Of a stretch of 64,000 nucleotides of DNA, positions 55,146 through 64,000 are shown piece after piece. Source of the stretch: Aquiluna sp. KACHI24 (lineage in GTDB: Bacteria > Actinomycetota > Actinomycetes > Actinomycetales > Microbacteriaceae). The notes below the pieces were generated by a model that did not search any database, was not told the DNA's origin, and saw nothing but the letters and a program-made list of their open reading frames with translations. The position numbers and the translations under genes are program-made. Each line of letters opens with the position of its first letter. Positions within the stretch are counted from its first letter, which is position 1. The stretch is from positions 310,001 through 374,000 of the forward strand of contig NZ_AP026677.1 of NCBI RefSeq assembly GCF_025997915.1, in the 5' to 3' direction.

Positions 55146-58016
55146 GTGACCTTTCCTGCACCCGCCCAACGCAAAGTCTCACCACTTTCCATTGCATTGG
55201 GAATTCTGGCCGCCATCGCTTTCGCACTCTTCAGCGCTGCCGGCGTTTACACCGACTGGCTCTGGTTCAACCAGCTTGGATACGAGGGCGTATTTCTGAA
55301 CCAGATTCTTGGACAGATCGCGGCCTTCAGCGCTGGCTTTGTCGTCATGGCAATTTCGGTAGGGATAGCACTGGGTGTGGCATGGAAGACCAGACCGGTC
55401 TACGTGCGAATGCCAGGGGAGTCACCTTTTGAGGCCTATCAACAGATGATTGAGGGCCTGAGAAAAGTCGTCATGTTTGGCCTACCAATAGCGCTCGGAA
55501 TCTTTGGAGGTCTGATTCTTTCTCGCGAATGGGAGAGTGCGGCCCTGTTTTTGACTTCGGGTGAGTTTGGTGTCACGGAGGAGCAGTTTGGCCTTGACGC
55601 ATCGTTCTACGTCTTCCAGCTTCCTTTCCTTCAGCTTTTGGTCGGCTACCTGTCCGGTGCCATTTTGATGGCCGGCATTGTCAGTGTGGCTGTGCACGTG
55701 ATTTACGGTTCCGTTCGTTTCACCGGGCGTGATGTTCAGGTTTCCAAATCCGCCCGAGTGCAAATTGCAATTTTGGTCGCAGGCTATCTATTGGTTCAGG
55801 GTGCGAGCCTTTGGCTCGATCAATACTCGACCGTGACGACCCCTGGATCTTTGTTTACCGGCGCTAACTACACCGATGCGAACGCGGTGATTCCGGGTCT
55901 TCAGATTCTGGCAATGATCTCTGCGGTCGTGGCGCTAGCCTTCCTATTCACTGCATTCATTGGCAAGTGGCGCATCTCCATCATCGCGACCGCACTTATG
56001 ATTGTCAGCTCTCTGGTTCTATCGGGTCTTTATCCCTGGTTGGTGCAAACCTTCCAAGTGGTTCCAAATGAGCGCACCTTGGAGAGCAAGTTCTTGCAAC
56101 GCAATATCGATGCAACCAGAGCTGCTTTCGGCCTAGACGCTGTTGAGGTGGTGGACTACGACGCCAAGGTGGTGGCTGAACCTGGAGCGTTGAAGAATGA
56201 CGCCAAGACGACCGCCTCAATCCGAATCCTAGATCCGGCTCTGGTCAGCGATGCCTTCAGACAGCTTGAGCAGTATCGTCAGTACTACAGTTTCCCCAAC
56301 CGTCTGCACGTAGATAGATACTCAATCAACGGTCAGACTCAGGACACCGTAGTCGCTGTTCGCGAACTGAACCAGGCTGGTCTCGGAGAGTCCCAATCCT
56401 GGTACAACTCCACCATCGTCTACACCCACGGATTTGGTTTAGTGGCTGCTTACGGAAACAAGCGTGACAGCGACGGAAAACCACTGTTCTTGCACTCCGG
56501 AATCCCTCCAGTTGGGGAACTAGGCGAATTCGAGCCTCGGGTTTACTTCAGCCCAAACGCTCCGCTGTACTCGATTGTTGGCGCCCCTGAGGGAGCGGAG
56601 CCACTTGAGTTTGACTACCCAGCCGGTGAGGACGGTCAGCGCGAGACCTACACGACCTTCTCTGGCGAGGGTGGCCCGGCAATCGGTGACCTGTTGACAA
56701 GAGTCGCATACGCACTCAAGTTCCAGAGCGAGCAAATCTTGCTTTCGGATGCCATCAACGCGAACTCGCAGATTCTTTACAACCGCGACCCAGCTCAGCG
56801 CGTTCAAGAGGTAGCCCCTTACTTGACCCTTGACAGCGAGGTTTACCCAGCAATCGTTGATGGGCGCATCAAGTGGATTGTTGATGGCTATACCCTCAGC
56901 AACAAGTTCCCCTACTCCAACCTGGAGAATTTTGGACAGTCTGTGCTCGACTCAGCTTCTGAGGGTTTCCGCGGCGGTATTGGTTCGGTGAACTACATCC
57001 GCAACTCGGTCAAGGCAACCGTTGATGCCTACGACGGTTCGGTGGATCTTTACCAGTGGGACGAGAAGGACCCGATTCTCAGCGCCTGGATGAAGGTATA
57101 CCCCAACACCGTTCAGCCGAAGTCTGAGATGAGTGCCGAGCTGATGTCTCACGTGCGCTACCCATCGGACCTGTTCAAAATGCAGCGTTCAGTGCTGGGT
57201 CGCTACCACGTAACTGAGGCCGGTGCGTTTTACTCTCAGCAGGATGCTTGGATGACCCCGAATGATCCGGTCGGAACCAACAGCCTGGGTACTTTGCAGC
57301 CTCCTTACTACCTGACCATGCAGACTCCAGGTCAAACCCAGAGTGCGTTCTCGCTCTACTCGACCTTCATTCCGAAGTCGACTGGAGAGACCACCAGGAA
57401 CGTCTTGACTGGTTACCTGCTAGCTAACTCTGACGCCGGCTCGAAGGCGGGAGAGGTGAGCTCAAACTTTGGCAAGCTGACGCTGCTCAACCTCCCAAGA
57501 GAAACCATCGTTCCAGGACCTGGTCAGGTGCAGAACAACTTCAACGCGGACAGCAATGTCTCCTCGCTGCTGAACCTGCTTCGTCAAGGTTCAACTCGAG
57601 TGTTGAATGGAAACTTGCTAACTCTCCCTGTCGGAGGTGGACTGCTTTATGTCCAGCCGGTTTATGTTGAGTCAACCGGTGAAACCAGCTACCCGCTGCT
57701 GCAAAAGATTTTGGTCGCCTTCGGAGATCAAATTGCGTTTGAGGACACTCTGGACGAGGCCCTGGATGAACTGTTTGGTGGCGACGCGGGTGTCGACCCA
57801 ACTCCTTCTGATCCAACTCCAAATACCGAGTCGCCAAGCGTTGACCCGGGCTCTGGTTCGGGTGACAATCCAGCCTTAAGTGCAGCCCTCGAGCGAGCCA
57901 ACAAGGCCTTGCAAGAGAAGCAAGCCGCTCTTGCAGCTGGAGATTGGACCGCATTTGGAGAGGCAGATGAGCGTCTTGCCAAGGCAATCGAGGATGCTCT
58001 AGCCGCGCTGGACTAA
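55146..58016 (+). CDS. UPF0182 family membrane protein
   Basis: 956-residue protein with about seven transmembrane helices in the first 310 residues, then a large extracellular domain, and a low-complexity Pro/Ser/Asp linker (about 880-905) before a helical C-terminal tail. Matches UPF0182 (mycobacterial Rv3193c), whose function is unknown. GTG start with AGGAG 5 bases upstream. Gene order with the PDZ/Lon protease is conserved in actinobacteria. Confidence 0.92.
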   Translation: MTFPAPAQRKVSPLSIALGILAAIAFALFSAAGVYTDWLWFNQLGYEGVFLNQILGQIAAFSAGFVVMAISVGIALGVAWKTRPVYVRMPGESPFEAYQQMIEGLRKVVMFGLPIALGIFGGLILSREWESAALFLTSGEFGVTEEQFGLDASFYVFQLPFLQLLVGYLSGAILMAGIVSVAVHVIYGSVRFTGRDVQVSKSARVQIAILVAGYLLVQGASLWLDQYSTVTTPGSLFTGANYTDANAVIPGLQILAMISAVVALAFLFTAFIGKWRISIIATALMIVSSLVLSGLYPWLVQTFQVVPNERTLESKFLQRNIDATRAAFGLDAVEVVDYDAKVVAEPGALKNDAKTTASIRILDPALVSDAFRQLEQYRQYYSFPNRLHVDRYSINGQTQDTVVAVRELNQAGLGESQSWYNSTIVYTHGFGLVAAYGNKRDSDGKPLFLHSGIPPVGELGEFEPRVYFSPNAPLYSIVGAPEGAEPLEFDYPAGEDGQRETYTTFSGEGGPAIGDLLTRVAYALKFQSEQILLSDAINANSQILYNRDPAQRVQEVAPYLTLDSEVYPAIVDGRIKWIVDGYTLSNKFPYSNLENFGQSVLDSASEGFRGGIGSVNYIRNSVKATVDAYDGSVDLYQWDEKDPILSAWMKVYPNTVQPKSEMSAELMSHVRYPSDLFKMQRSVLGRYHVTEAGAFYSQQDAWMTPNDPVGTNSLGTLQPPYYLTMQTPGQTQSAFSLYSTFIPKSTGETTRNVLTGYLLANSDAGSKAGEVSSNFGKLTLLNLPRETIVPGPGQVQNNFNADSNVSSLLNLLRQGSTRVLNGNLLTLPVGGGLLYVQPVYVESTGETSYPLLQKILVAFGDQIAFEDTLDEALDELFGGDAGVDPTPSDPTPNTESPSVDPGSGSGDNPALSAALERANKALQEKQAALAAGDWTAFGEADERLAKAIEDALAALD

Positions 58017-58048
58017 TTCCAGAACAGCTGGTAGCATTTGAACTTCGC

Positions 58049-58125
58049 CGCGGGGTGGAGCAGTTCGGTAGCTCGCCGGGCTCATAACCCGGAGGTCGTA
58101 GGTTCAAATCCTGCCCCCGCAACCA
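58049..58125 (+). tRNA. Initiator tRNA-fMet (CAT anticodon)
   Basis: Acceptor CGCGGGG/CCCCGCA leaves the C1-A72 mismatch that marks bacterial initiator tRNA, and the anticodon stem CCGGG CTCATAA CCCGG has the three consecutive G-C pairs also required for initiation. T arm GTAGG TTCAAAT CCTGC. The 3' CCA is encoded, unlike in the other two tRNAs here. A TAGCAT box at 58032-58037 is a plausible -10. Confidence 0.95.
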
Positions 58126-58130
58126 ATTAG

Positions 58131-58160
58131 AGACAGCCCCTTCGGGGGCTGTTTTCTTTT
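58131..58160 (+). terminator. Intrinsic terminator after tRNA-fMet
   Basis: ACAGCCCC / GGGGCTGT stem with a TTCG tetraloop, then TTTCTTTT. Confidence 0.93.
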
Positions 58161-58197
58161 ATGTGGATAACTGAAACCACAAAATGCCAAGTGCACA

Positions 58198-58203
58198 TAG
58201 TCT
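58198..58203 (+). promoter_or_regulatory. Leaderless -10 box of lipoprotein gene
   Basis: TAGTCT ends 6 bases before ATG 58210. Confidence 0.65.
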
Positions 58204-58209
58204 GCGCTT

Positions 58210-58605
58210 ATGCCGATTTTGGTTCTACTGCTCCTCGCATCGCTCGCTGGGTGTGCACCAACATCCCAAGAACATCAACTCGCCAAATACTTAGAGGACT
58301 CGGCTGCTGGCGCTATCTCTGACGAGCTCAGTGGCGCAGCTCGAGATGCCCAACTCATGGCACTAAGGCTGCTCACTGAGCTGGGCTGGAGCCAGTCTGG
58401 AACTGCCAAATATTCGGACTTTGAAATCCTCGATGACTCTCATTTTGAATTCTGCCTTGACGTCTCCGACATCCATTTCACAGATAAAAGCATGAAGCGG
58501 GTAGAGCTAGAGCGAGTAGAGCAAAGGCTTCTGATGCAGGCGAAGACCGAGCAGATTTCCGGGTTCTCGAAGATCACAGATTTAAAAGAGGTGGGTACTT
58601 GTTAG
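58210..58605 (+). CDS. Small lipoprotein, unknown
   Basis: 131-residue lipoprotein with an unusually short signal peptide: hydrophobic ILVLLLLASLAGC, lipobox SLAGC with Cys at about 15. The mature part is largely helical and acidic (ALRLLTELGWSQSG..., RVELERVEQRLL) with Cys in EFCLD and as the final residue. I recognise no family. ATG set by a leaderless box. Its stop overlaps the start of the next gene, so they are coupled. Confidence 0.72.
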   Translation: MPILVLLLLASLAGCAPTSQEHQLAKYLEDSAAGAISDELSGAARDAQLMALRLLTELGWSQSGTAKYSDFEILDDSHFEFCLDVSDIHFTDKSMKRVELERVEQRLLMQAKTEQISGFSKITDLKEVGTC

Positions 58606-59321
58606 TAGAGATGATCTTTCTTTCGGGGGTCCTCGGCAGTTCATGCGACGTCACACTCGCAGCTTTAGGCATTTGCAGCTCGCAATGTGATTCTGCGGCA
58701 CTTGCCACTGGAGAGTTTTCGCTTTGTGCAAAGAAGGAGGAGACTAAGCACACTGGATCGGCTTCGCCAACTCCAATGCGAGAGTGCAAGTATTACGTGA
58801 ACGGAACTATAGACGTTCCGACGCAAACCATCATCACTGCTTGGGTCGAGGTTGGGTCCAGGCTCTGCATCGGTGATAAACCCGTCGAATCAAAACCGGT
58901 CTATCGCTCGGTCACAGAGCAACTCGACGACATTTTTTCCGCCAAGGCACAACCCCCAGTCGCTTACCGAGAGTCTCGAGAGAAACCGGAGCCTTTTGAG
59001 GCAATCCATTTCTATGCTGAGTCGAGCGCCCAGAGGCAAACCGGTTCGCTTTTTGGCGAACCAGCCCAAATCAGATTCCGCCCAGTTGGCTACAGGTGGA
59101 AGTTTTCAGATGGTGCGACCGGCTACGGTCGATCAAACACCAGAAGTTTTGACGGGGAAGGCAATTTCTCGGCTCAGGTGTTCGTCAGGTTCGAGGTGGA
59201 CTATGAAACGGGAGGGATCTGGCATCAAGATGCTGCCCAATTCACGCTCGGAAGCAACGTGGTTTCAGTTCGAATCGTGGATCCACCAAGGCGAACAGTT
59301 TTGGTTGACGGGCAAGGCTAA
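58599..59321 (+). CDS. Secreted or surface protein with PKD-like segment, unknown
   Basis: 240-residue protein, TTG start at 58599 with GAGGTGG upstream, overlapping the preceding lipoprotein by 7 bases. The N-terminal third is Cys-rich (about seven Cys before residue 65); the C-terminal half has GYRWKFSDGATGYG, resembling the core of a PKD fold (WxFGDG), then a beta-rich stretch. No clear signal peptide: the first residues are only moderately hydrophobic, so either the start is wrong or export differs. Function unknown. Confidence 0.6.
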   Translation: MLVEMIFLSGVLGSSCDVTLAALGICSSQCDSAALATGEFSLCAKKEETKHTGSASPTPMRECKYYVNGTIDVPTQTIITAWVEVGSRLCIGDKPVESKPVYRSVTEQLDDIFSAKAQPPVAYRESREKPEPFEAIHFYAESSAQRQTGSLFGEPAQIRFRPVGYRWKFSDGATGYGRSNTRSFDGEGNFSAQVFVRFEVDYETGGIWHQDAAQFTLGSNVVSVRIVDPPRRTVLVDGQG

Positions 59322-59396
59322 GGAAGTCTTCAGGAATAATCCATAAAATCTCCAGAGTTGCTGGTTCATAATCAAGAGCAACGAAAGGCGATGTCG

Positions 59397-60602
59397 ATGT
59401 CTAATCAATGGAATCGTTCCTCCGACGCTCAGTTCTTAGTGAGTCCGGCTTACCAAGCCCCTCGGGCCCCAAAGCCCAAGCGCGCTGCCAGCAAGGTCTT
59501 TCGCCCTCTGGGTATAGCGGCCCTTGCGCTGAGTACCGCTACCGTCGGCGGCATCATCGCATCTAGCGCATTCACGCTTTCATACTTGACTCTGAGCCAG
59601 CCCGCACCCGTAGTTGTGAACAACGCTCAGGCAGTTAACTGGGTAACCGGCGCAGCCGCTGCGGCTGCCCCCTCGGTGGTCACGCTTTCCGTTGAATCTG
59701 ACACATCTTCTGGTTCCGGTTCCGGAGTCATCTTGACCGAGGATGGCTACATCCTCACCAACGCACATGTTGTGACCCTGAGTGGTCTGACTGAAGATGC
59801 CAGGATCGCAGTGCAGCTCTCCACCGGCGAGGTTTATCGAGCGAAGTTGGTCGGGTTTGACCCGGTCTATGACCTGGCGGTAATCAAGATTTCTGAGAGC
59901 GGCCTGAAGCCAATCGTCTTTACCGACTCAGACAAGTTGAACGTTGGTCAGGATGTTGTGGCGATTGGTGCCCCGCTTGGTTTGGCATCAACTGTAACTC
60001 AGGGAATTGTTTCAGCTCTGGACCGCACCATTCAGGTTGCAAGCTCTGAGGTCAACGGCGATAGCAGTCTGCAGTTCTGGACTGGATCCGGTGGTGCCCC
60101 AATCAGCCTCCAGGTAATTCAGACTGATGCTGCGATTAACCCAGGAAACTCAGGTGGTGCGCTGGTAAACAACACCGGTGAACTAATCGGCATCAACGTT
60201 GCCATCGCAACCGCAGGTGGTGGCGAGGCGGGCAGCATCGGTGTCGGTTTCGCGATCCCTTCGAACACCGCTCAGCGCATTGCTCAAGAGATCGTTGACA
60301 CCGGTGAAGCTTCGCACGGACTACTCGGCGCATTGGTGAGAGATAACTCCGAGGCCGATTCTTCATTTTCAACCGGAGCGCTTGTCGAAGATTTGACTGA
60401 GGGTGGCGCTGCCGAAAAGGCCGGAGTGAGAATCGGTGACGTGGTTGTGAAGTTCGCCGGTAAGCGAGTCAATGGCGCATCTGATCTCACCGCACTTGTT
60501 CGAGCCCAACCAGCTGGGGCCAAGGTTCAGGTTGATGTATTGCGTGATGGTGCAGTCATCTCCCTGACCGCCACCCTGGGTGATGCCTCAGACCTAAAAT
60601 AG
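59397..60602 (+). CDS. HtrA/DegP-like trypsin-PDZ serine protease
   Basis: 401-residue membrane-anchored protease: cytoplasmic basic N-terminus, one transmembrane helix (about 35-60), trypsin-like domain with catalytic His in LTNAHVV, Asp in VYDLAVIK and Ser in PGNSGGAL, then a PDZ domain (about 300-400). Handles misfolded extracytoplasmic proteins. ATG 59397 chosen because GAAAGG is 8 bases upstream; the ATG six bases earlier has poor spacing. Confidence 0.9.
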   Translation: MSNQWNRSSDAQFLVSPAYQAPRAPKPKRAASKVFRPLGIAALALSTATVGGIIASSAFTLSYLTLSQPAPVVVNNAQAVNWVTGAAAAAAPSVVTLSVESDTSSGSGSGVILTEDGYILTNAHVVTLSGLTEDARIAVQLSTGEVYRAKLVGFDPVYDLAVIKISESGLKPIVFTDSDKLNVGQDVVAIGAPLGLASTVTQGIVSALDRTIQVASSEVNGDSSLQFWTGSGGAPISLQVIQTDAAINPGNSGGALVNNTGELIGINVAIATAGGGEAGSIGVGFAIPSNTAQRIAQEIVDTGEASHGLLGALVRDNSEADSSFSTGALVEDLTEGGAAEKAGVRIGDVVVKFAGKRVNGASDLTALVRAQPAGAKVQVDVLRDGAVISLTATLGDASDLK

Positions 60603-60607
60603 GCGCC

Positions 60608-60841
60608 ATGGAAACCCAGCACGGTTCAAGCACTCTTGAGAAAGAGCAAGTCGAGATCGACAATGGCGATCACGAGCGTTACTCGCACTATGTAAACAAG
60701 AACAAAATCGTTGAGTCGGCAGTCATGGGAAGTGCCGTGGTTGCACTGTGCGGCAAAGTCTGGGTGCCATCGAGGGATCCTCAGAAGTTTCCTGTTTGCC
60801 CAACCTGCAAAGAAATCTACGAAGGCCTTCTCAAGGACTAA
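60608..60841 (+). CDS. DUF3039 protein
   Basis: 77-residue actinobacterial DUF3039 protein. ALCGKVWVP and VCPTCKEIYEGL give a Cys plus CxxC set, with an upstream HYVNK that may add a His ligand, so a small zinc site is likely. Function unknown. Stop shares CTAA with the stop of the convergent nicotinate phosphoribosyltransferase. Confidence 0.87.
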   Translation: METQHGSSTLEKEQVEIDNGDHERYSHYVNKNKIVESAVMGSAVVALCGKVWVPSRDPQKFPVCPTCKEIYEGLLKD

Positions 60842-62097
60842 TTGAATTCAGTAGGTATGGCGGCTTCTCCTCTGGAAAGACGCAATGCTTCGACTGGTAG
60901 CTCAGACAGCGCAAGTTGGTGGTGAGTCCTGGATTCACTCAGCTCAGGCTTGAAGACCAGGTCACCATTTTTGATGTAGCTCACCTGAAGCTCTCTTCCG
61001 GAGGCATCATCCGAGATCAGTTCTAGAACTGCCTTGCCACCTTGTGTTTGGCGCACAGCTCGCTTCTTGCCTCCGCGCGAGGCCTTGTTAGCTGACTTCT
61101 TGGCCATCGCCACCCAGTTCTCACCATCAAAGTGAGAGACCAGTTTGTAAACGAAGCCAGCGGTTGGAGAACCCGATCCGGTGACCAATGAGGTGCCAAC
61201 ACCGTAGTTATTGACTGGGGCCTGAGCCAGCGCGGCGATGGTGTACTCGTCGAGATCGCTGGTGACGGTGATCTGAGTCTCGTTAGCGCCGAGCTCGTCC
61301 AGCAGCTTACGCACCTCGATCGCTGACGCAACCAGGTCCCCAGAGTCAAGCCTCACGGCATGTAGCTTTCCATTTGAAAGCTCGACTGCTTTTCTCACCG
61401 CACGCTCAACATCGTAGGTGTCGACTAGCAACGTGGTTGAGTTGCCCAGCGCGCTCAACTGCGATTCGAAAGCCTGGTCTTCAGTGTCATGCAGCAGGGT
61501 GAACGAGTGGGCGCTCGTTCCAAATGTCGGTATCCCGAAGCGCATGCCAGCTTCAAGGTTGCTGGTCCCGTCGAATCCGACGAGATAAGCAGCCCTTGCG
61601 GCTGCAACTGCAGCGGCCTCATGAACCCTTCGACCACCCATTTCGATCAGGCGTCGAGAGCCAGCGGCTGCGCGCATTCTGGCACCTGCAGATGCGACTG
61701 CTGAGTCAAAGTTCAGAATTGAGAGGATGACTGTCTCCAGTAGCACGGCATCCGCGAAACTGCCTTCTACGGTCAAGACGGGGGAGTGGGGGAAGTAAAT
61801 CTCGCCTTCCCGATATCCCCTGATGTCGCCCCTAAAGCGGTAGTTCGCTAGGAAATCAATGGTCTGGCTATTGACCACCTGTTGAGATGCCAAGAAGTCA
61901 AGTTGCTCTTGGTCGAAAGTGAAGTCTTTCACCGCATCCAACACTCGATCGATGCCGGCCAAGACGCCGAATCTTCGACCAGCTGGAAGGGATCGAGAGA
62001 ACACCTCAAATACGCACGGCCTTGATGCCTTGCCTGAATGCAAGGCTGCTTGAACCATGGTTAGTTCATAGCGATCGGTGTAAAGCGCGACAGACAC
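60838..62097 (-). CDS. pncB: Nicotinate phosphoribosyltransferase
   Basis: 419-residue NAPRTase of NAD salvage, converting nicotinate and PRPP to nicotinate mononucleotide. Signatures: YTDRYELTM at the N-terminus, the GTSNLEAG and GTSAHSF region with the active-site His, and LDSGDL for PRPP. The start should be the second of two tandem GTG codons (62097), because TAGGCT then ends exactly 6 bases upstream. Confidence 0.92.
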   Translation of the reverse strand: MSVALYTDRYELTMVQAALHSGKASRPCVFEVFSRSLPAGRRFGVLAGIDRVLDAVKDFTFDQEQLDFLASQQVVNSQTIDFLANYRFRGDIRGYREGEIYFPHSPVLTVEGSFADAVLLETVILSILNFDSAVASAGARMRAAAGSRRLIEMGGRRVHEAAAVAAARAAYLVGFDGTSNLEAGMRFGIPTFGTSAHSFTLLHDTEDQAFESQLSALGNSTTLLVDTYDVERAVRKAVELSNGKLHAVRLDSGDLVASAIEVRKLLDELGANETQITVTSDLDEYTIAALAQAPVNNYGVGTSLVTGSGSPTAGFVYKLVSHFDGENWVAMAKKSANKASRGGKKRAVRQTQGGKAVLELISDDASGRELQVSYIKNGDLVFKPELSESRTHHQLALSELPVEALRLSRGEAAIPTEFN

Positions 62098-62103
62098 CAC
62101 TAC

Positions 62104-62136
62104 AGCCTAATCAGGCGGGCACTACCGCTCTAGACT
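62104..62136. promoter_or_regulatory. Divergent leaderless promoters of pncB and murI
   Basis: Minus strand TAGGCT (62109-62104) ends 6 bases before GTG 62097; plus strand TAGACT (62131-62136) ends 6 bases before GTG 62143. Confidence 0.65.
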
Positions 62137-62142
62137 TACCGA

Positions 62143-62958
62143 GTGGATCCAAGACCAATTGGCGTGTTCGACTCTGGTGTCGGTGGCCTTACGGTAGCCC
62201 GCGCCATCATCGATCAGCTGCCGCATGAATCAATCGTTTACGTTGGCGATACTGCGCATGCCCCCTACGGGCCAAGGCCGATTTCTGAGGTACGAGAACT
62301 AGCCCTTGAAGTAATGGACGAACTGGTCGCATCTGGGGTCAAGATGCTTGTGATCGCATGCAATTCAGCATCCGCCGCTGTACTAAGAGATGCAAGAGAA
62401 CGCTACACAGCCGGCATGGGCGTTCCTGTAGTTGAGGTGATTCAGCCAGCGACAAGAAGAGCGGTGGCCACCTCGAGAAATCGCAAAGTAGGGGTGATTG
62501 GCACTACCGCGACAGTTACCTCTGGTGCATATGAAGATGCGTTTGCCGCGGCGGTAGATCTAGAAATCCACACCCAGGCCTGCCCAAGCTTTGTGGACTT
62601 TGTTGAACGCGGCATTACCTCAGGCCCAGAGGTCTTGGCAGCTGCCAAGGAATATCTCGAGCCGTTGAAACAGGTAGGGGTCGACACTCTGGTTTTGGGT
62701 TGCACTCACTATCCGTTGCTGCAAGCTGCCATCTCGTATGTCATGGGTGACAAGGTCACTCTGGTCTCTTCTGCAGACGAGACTGCGAAGGATGTATTTC
62801 GCACCCTGACAGAACACGATTTGCTTGCACCGGAAGGTGCGATTGCAGAGCACAAATTCATGGCCACCGGGGATGCGAGAGAGTTTGCAAAGCTCGCTCG
62901 TAGATTCCTCGGGCCAGAGGTTCAGAACGTTGAAAAACTTGAAAGCAGAGGAATCTAG
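62143..62958 (+). CDS. murI: Glutamate racemase
   Basis: 271-residue racemase that supplies D-Glu for peptidoglycan. The two catalytic Cys are in ACNSASAA (about residue 72) and GCTHYPLL (about 187), and [12 protein letters not shown] is the N-terminal signature. GTG start is leaderless. rph overlaps its stop by one base (TAGTG). Order murI-rph-rdgB is conserved in actinobacteria. Confidence 0.95.
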   Translation: MDPRPIGVFDSGVGGLTVARAIIDQLPHESIVYVGDTAHAPYGPRPISEVRELALEVMDELVASGVKMLVIACNSASAAVLRDARERYTAGMGVPVVEVIQPATRRAVATSRNRKVGVIGTTATVTSGAYEDAFAAAVDLEIHTQACPSFVDFVERGITSGPEVLAAAKEYLEPLKQVGVDTLVLGCTHYPLLQAAISYVMGDKVTLVSSADETAKDVFRTLTEHDLLAPEGAIAEHKFMATGDAREFAKLARRFLGPEVQNVEKLESRGI

Positions 62959-63683
62959 TGTCAAGACCAGCAGGCAGAGCGAACCACCAGTTGCGCCCGG
63001 TGAGCATTGAACGCAACTTCACAATTCATGCCGAGGGTTCAGTCCTGGTTAGTTTCGGAAACACAAAGGTGCTCTGCAACGCATCTTTTACTCCCGGAGT
63101 CCCAAGGTTCAAAAAAGACTCTGGTGAGGGCTGGGTAACTGCCGAGTACTCAATGTTGCCGAGAGCAACTCACGATCGCAGTGACCGAGAGGCGGTCAAG
63201 GGCAAGATCGGTGGGCGAACCCATGAAATCTCGAGGCTAATTGGACGCTCGCTCCGCGCCGTAATTGACTTCAAAGCATTGGGGGAGAACACCATAGTTA
63301 TCGACTGTGATGTGATTCAGGCAGACGGTGGGACCAGGACCGCCGCAATCACTGGCGCGTATGTAGCTTTAGTCGACGCCATTTCCTGGGCCAAGAAAAA
63401 CGGTTACATCGCCCAGTCTGCAAAGGCCATTATTGACTCGGTAGCTGCCGTTTCGGTAGGTGTTGTTGATGGTGTGCCAGTAACCGATTTGGAGTATGTC
63501 GAAGATGTCCGAGCTGAGACAGACATGAATGTTGTTATCACCGGGCGCGGTCTATTCGTAGAGGTGCAGGGAACTGCTGAGGGTGCTCCGTTTTCAAAAG
63601 AGGAACTGGATCAACTACTACAGCTAGCCGTCCAGGCAGGCGCAGAGCTTTCGGCTATTCAGACCAAGGCCCTGGAGCAGTAG
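62958..63683 (+). CDS. rph: Ribonuclease PH
   Basis: 241-residue phosphorolytic 3'-5' exoribonuclease that trims tRNA 3' ends. Signatures: [31 protein letters not shown] and the [17 protein letters not shown] active-site region. Translation coupled to murI through the TAGTG overlap. tRNAs here without encoded CCA would also need CCA-adding enzyme. Confidence 0.95.
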   Translation: MSRPAGRANHQLRPVSIERNFTIHAEGSVLVSFGNTKVLCNASFTPGVPRFKKDSGEGWVTAEYSMLPRATHDRSDREAVKGKIGGRTHEISRLIGRSLRAVIDFKALGENTIVIDCDVIQADGGTRTAAITGAYVALVDAISWAKKNGYIAQSAKAIIDSVAAVSVGVVDGVPVTDLEYVEDVRAETDMNVVITGRGLFVEVQGTAEGAPFSKEELDQLLQLAVQAGAELSAIQTKALEQ

Positions 63684-63685
63684 CC

Positions 63686-64000
63686 GTGAGGCTTATGTTC
63701 GCCACTGGCAATTCACACAAGCTCGGCGAGGCTCGGGCAATTCTGGGACCGGTTGGTATCGAAGTTGAGTCTTACTCCGGTCCGGAACCAAAAGAGACTG
63801 GCACCAGTTTTCTGGAGAACGCTCTAATCAAGGCAAGAGCCGCGTTTGAGGCCACTGGAGTGCCAGCATTTGCCGATGATTCTGGCATCTGCGTTGAAGT
63901 GATGGGTGGAGCTCCGGGGATTTTCTCGGCAATTTGGTCAGGTGGCCGTGACGACAAAACCAATCGCGATCTACTACTTGCTCAAATGCAAGACATTGCA
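63686..64000 (+). CDS. rdgB: XTP/dITP (non-canonical purine NTP) pyrophosphatase, partial
   Basis: First 105 residues of RdgB/HAM1; the gene runs off the right edge. FATGNSHKLGEARAIL at the N-terminus, TGTSFLENALIKARAA, and the metal/substrate motif ADDSGICVE are clear. It removes deaminated purine nucleotides. GTG 63686 two bases after rph; ATG 63695 in frame (LMFATGN) is an alternative start. Confidence 0.92.
   Translation, partial: MRLMFATGNSHKLGEARAILGPVGIEVESYSGPEPKETGTSFLENALIKARAAFEATGVPAFADDSGICVEVMGGAPGIFSAIWSGGRDDKTNRDLLLAQMQDIA

Overview
The window is gene-dense chromosome from an actinobacterium, most likely a small-genome, pigmented member of the Microbacteriaceae (Rhodoluna/Aquiluna-like freshwater lineages are my best guess). 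The pointers are a C50-carotenoid gene set (crtB, crtI, two small lycopene cyclase subunits, a UbiA-type lycopene elongase), the actinobacterial DapD, the small families DUF3117, DUF3107, DUF3039 and DUF3515, an AdnA/AdnB helicase-nuclease pair, and a block (about 40.3-58.0 kb) whose gene content matches the mycobacterial rhlE - DUF3107 - adnAB - uvrD2 - PDZ/Lon protease - UPF0182 neighbourhood. G+C looks moderate by eye. No gap between genes exceeds 300 bases. I see no insertion sequence, prophage, CRISPR array or other clear mobile element.

Layout. 0-1.5 kb: metZ (cut by the left edge) diverging from a SprT-like zinc protein. 1.5-5.4 kb: five-gene carotenoid operon on the minus strand, genes joined by ATGA/GTGA overlaps. 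5.4-10.5 kb: ilvD-ilvB-ilvN-ilvC ending in a strong terminator. 10.5-16 kb: a reductase-like gene, a 40-residue cysteine-rich protein, serA, and a sulfane-sulfur module (CsoR/CstR-type repressor, two single-domain rhodaneses, a CoA-disulfide/persulfide reductase fused to a rhodanese, and a divergent rhodanese lipoprotein). 16-20.5 kb: leuB, ilvE, a fumarylacetoacetase-family gene, gltX, tRNA-Gln. 20.5-24 kb: membrane protein, metallo-beta-lactamase-fold hydrolase, lipid kinase, tRNA-Glu, MFS transporter. 24-30 kb: leuC-leuD-murA-plsC-gpsA-ddl. 30-40 kb: DUF3515 lipoprotein, thiL, dapD, dapE, DUF3117, O-methyltransferase, tatB, aldehyde dehydrogenase, mrp, stress protein, aminopeptidase P, PHP phosphoesterase. 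40-58 kb: DEAD-box helicase, ferritin-like protein, adnA-adnB, kinase-like protein, short UvrD2-like helicase, ThiF-like protein, DUF2342-like protein, PDZ/Lon protease, UPF0182 protein. 58-64 kb: initiator tRNA, an unknown lipoprotein plus partner, HtrA, DUF3039, nicotinate phosphoribosyltransferase, murI-rph-rdgB (rdgB cut by the right edge).

How it fits together. Most of branched-chain amino acid synthesis (ilvBNCDE, leuBCD) and part of serine, methionine and lysine/peptidoglycan precursor synthesis sit here. Two architectural features dominate. First, at least 18 genes have a TANNNT -10 hexamer ending exactly 6 or 7 bases before the start codon, which indicates leaderless mRNAs and fixes many starts; several divergent pairs share one compact promoter. 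Second, 11 of 14 convergent gene pairs overlap at their 3' ends, five of them by sharing a CTAG/CTAA tetramer as both stop codons. The most interesting functional lead is the sulfane-sulfur module: the repressor lacks the copper-binding His of CsoR but keeps two Cys spaced as in CstR, and the same inverted repeat (ATACCC-N4-GGGTAT) occurs at its own divergent promoter and, 4.5 kb away, at the promoter of the 40-residue six-cysteine protein.
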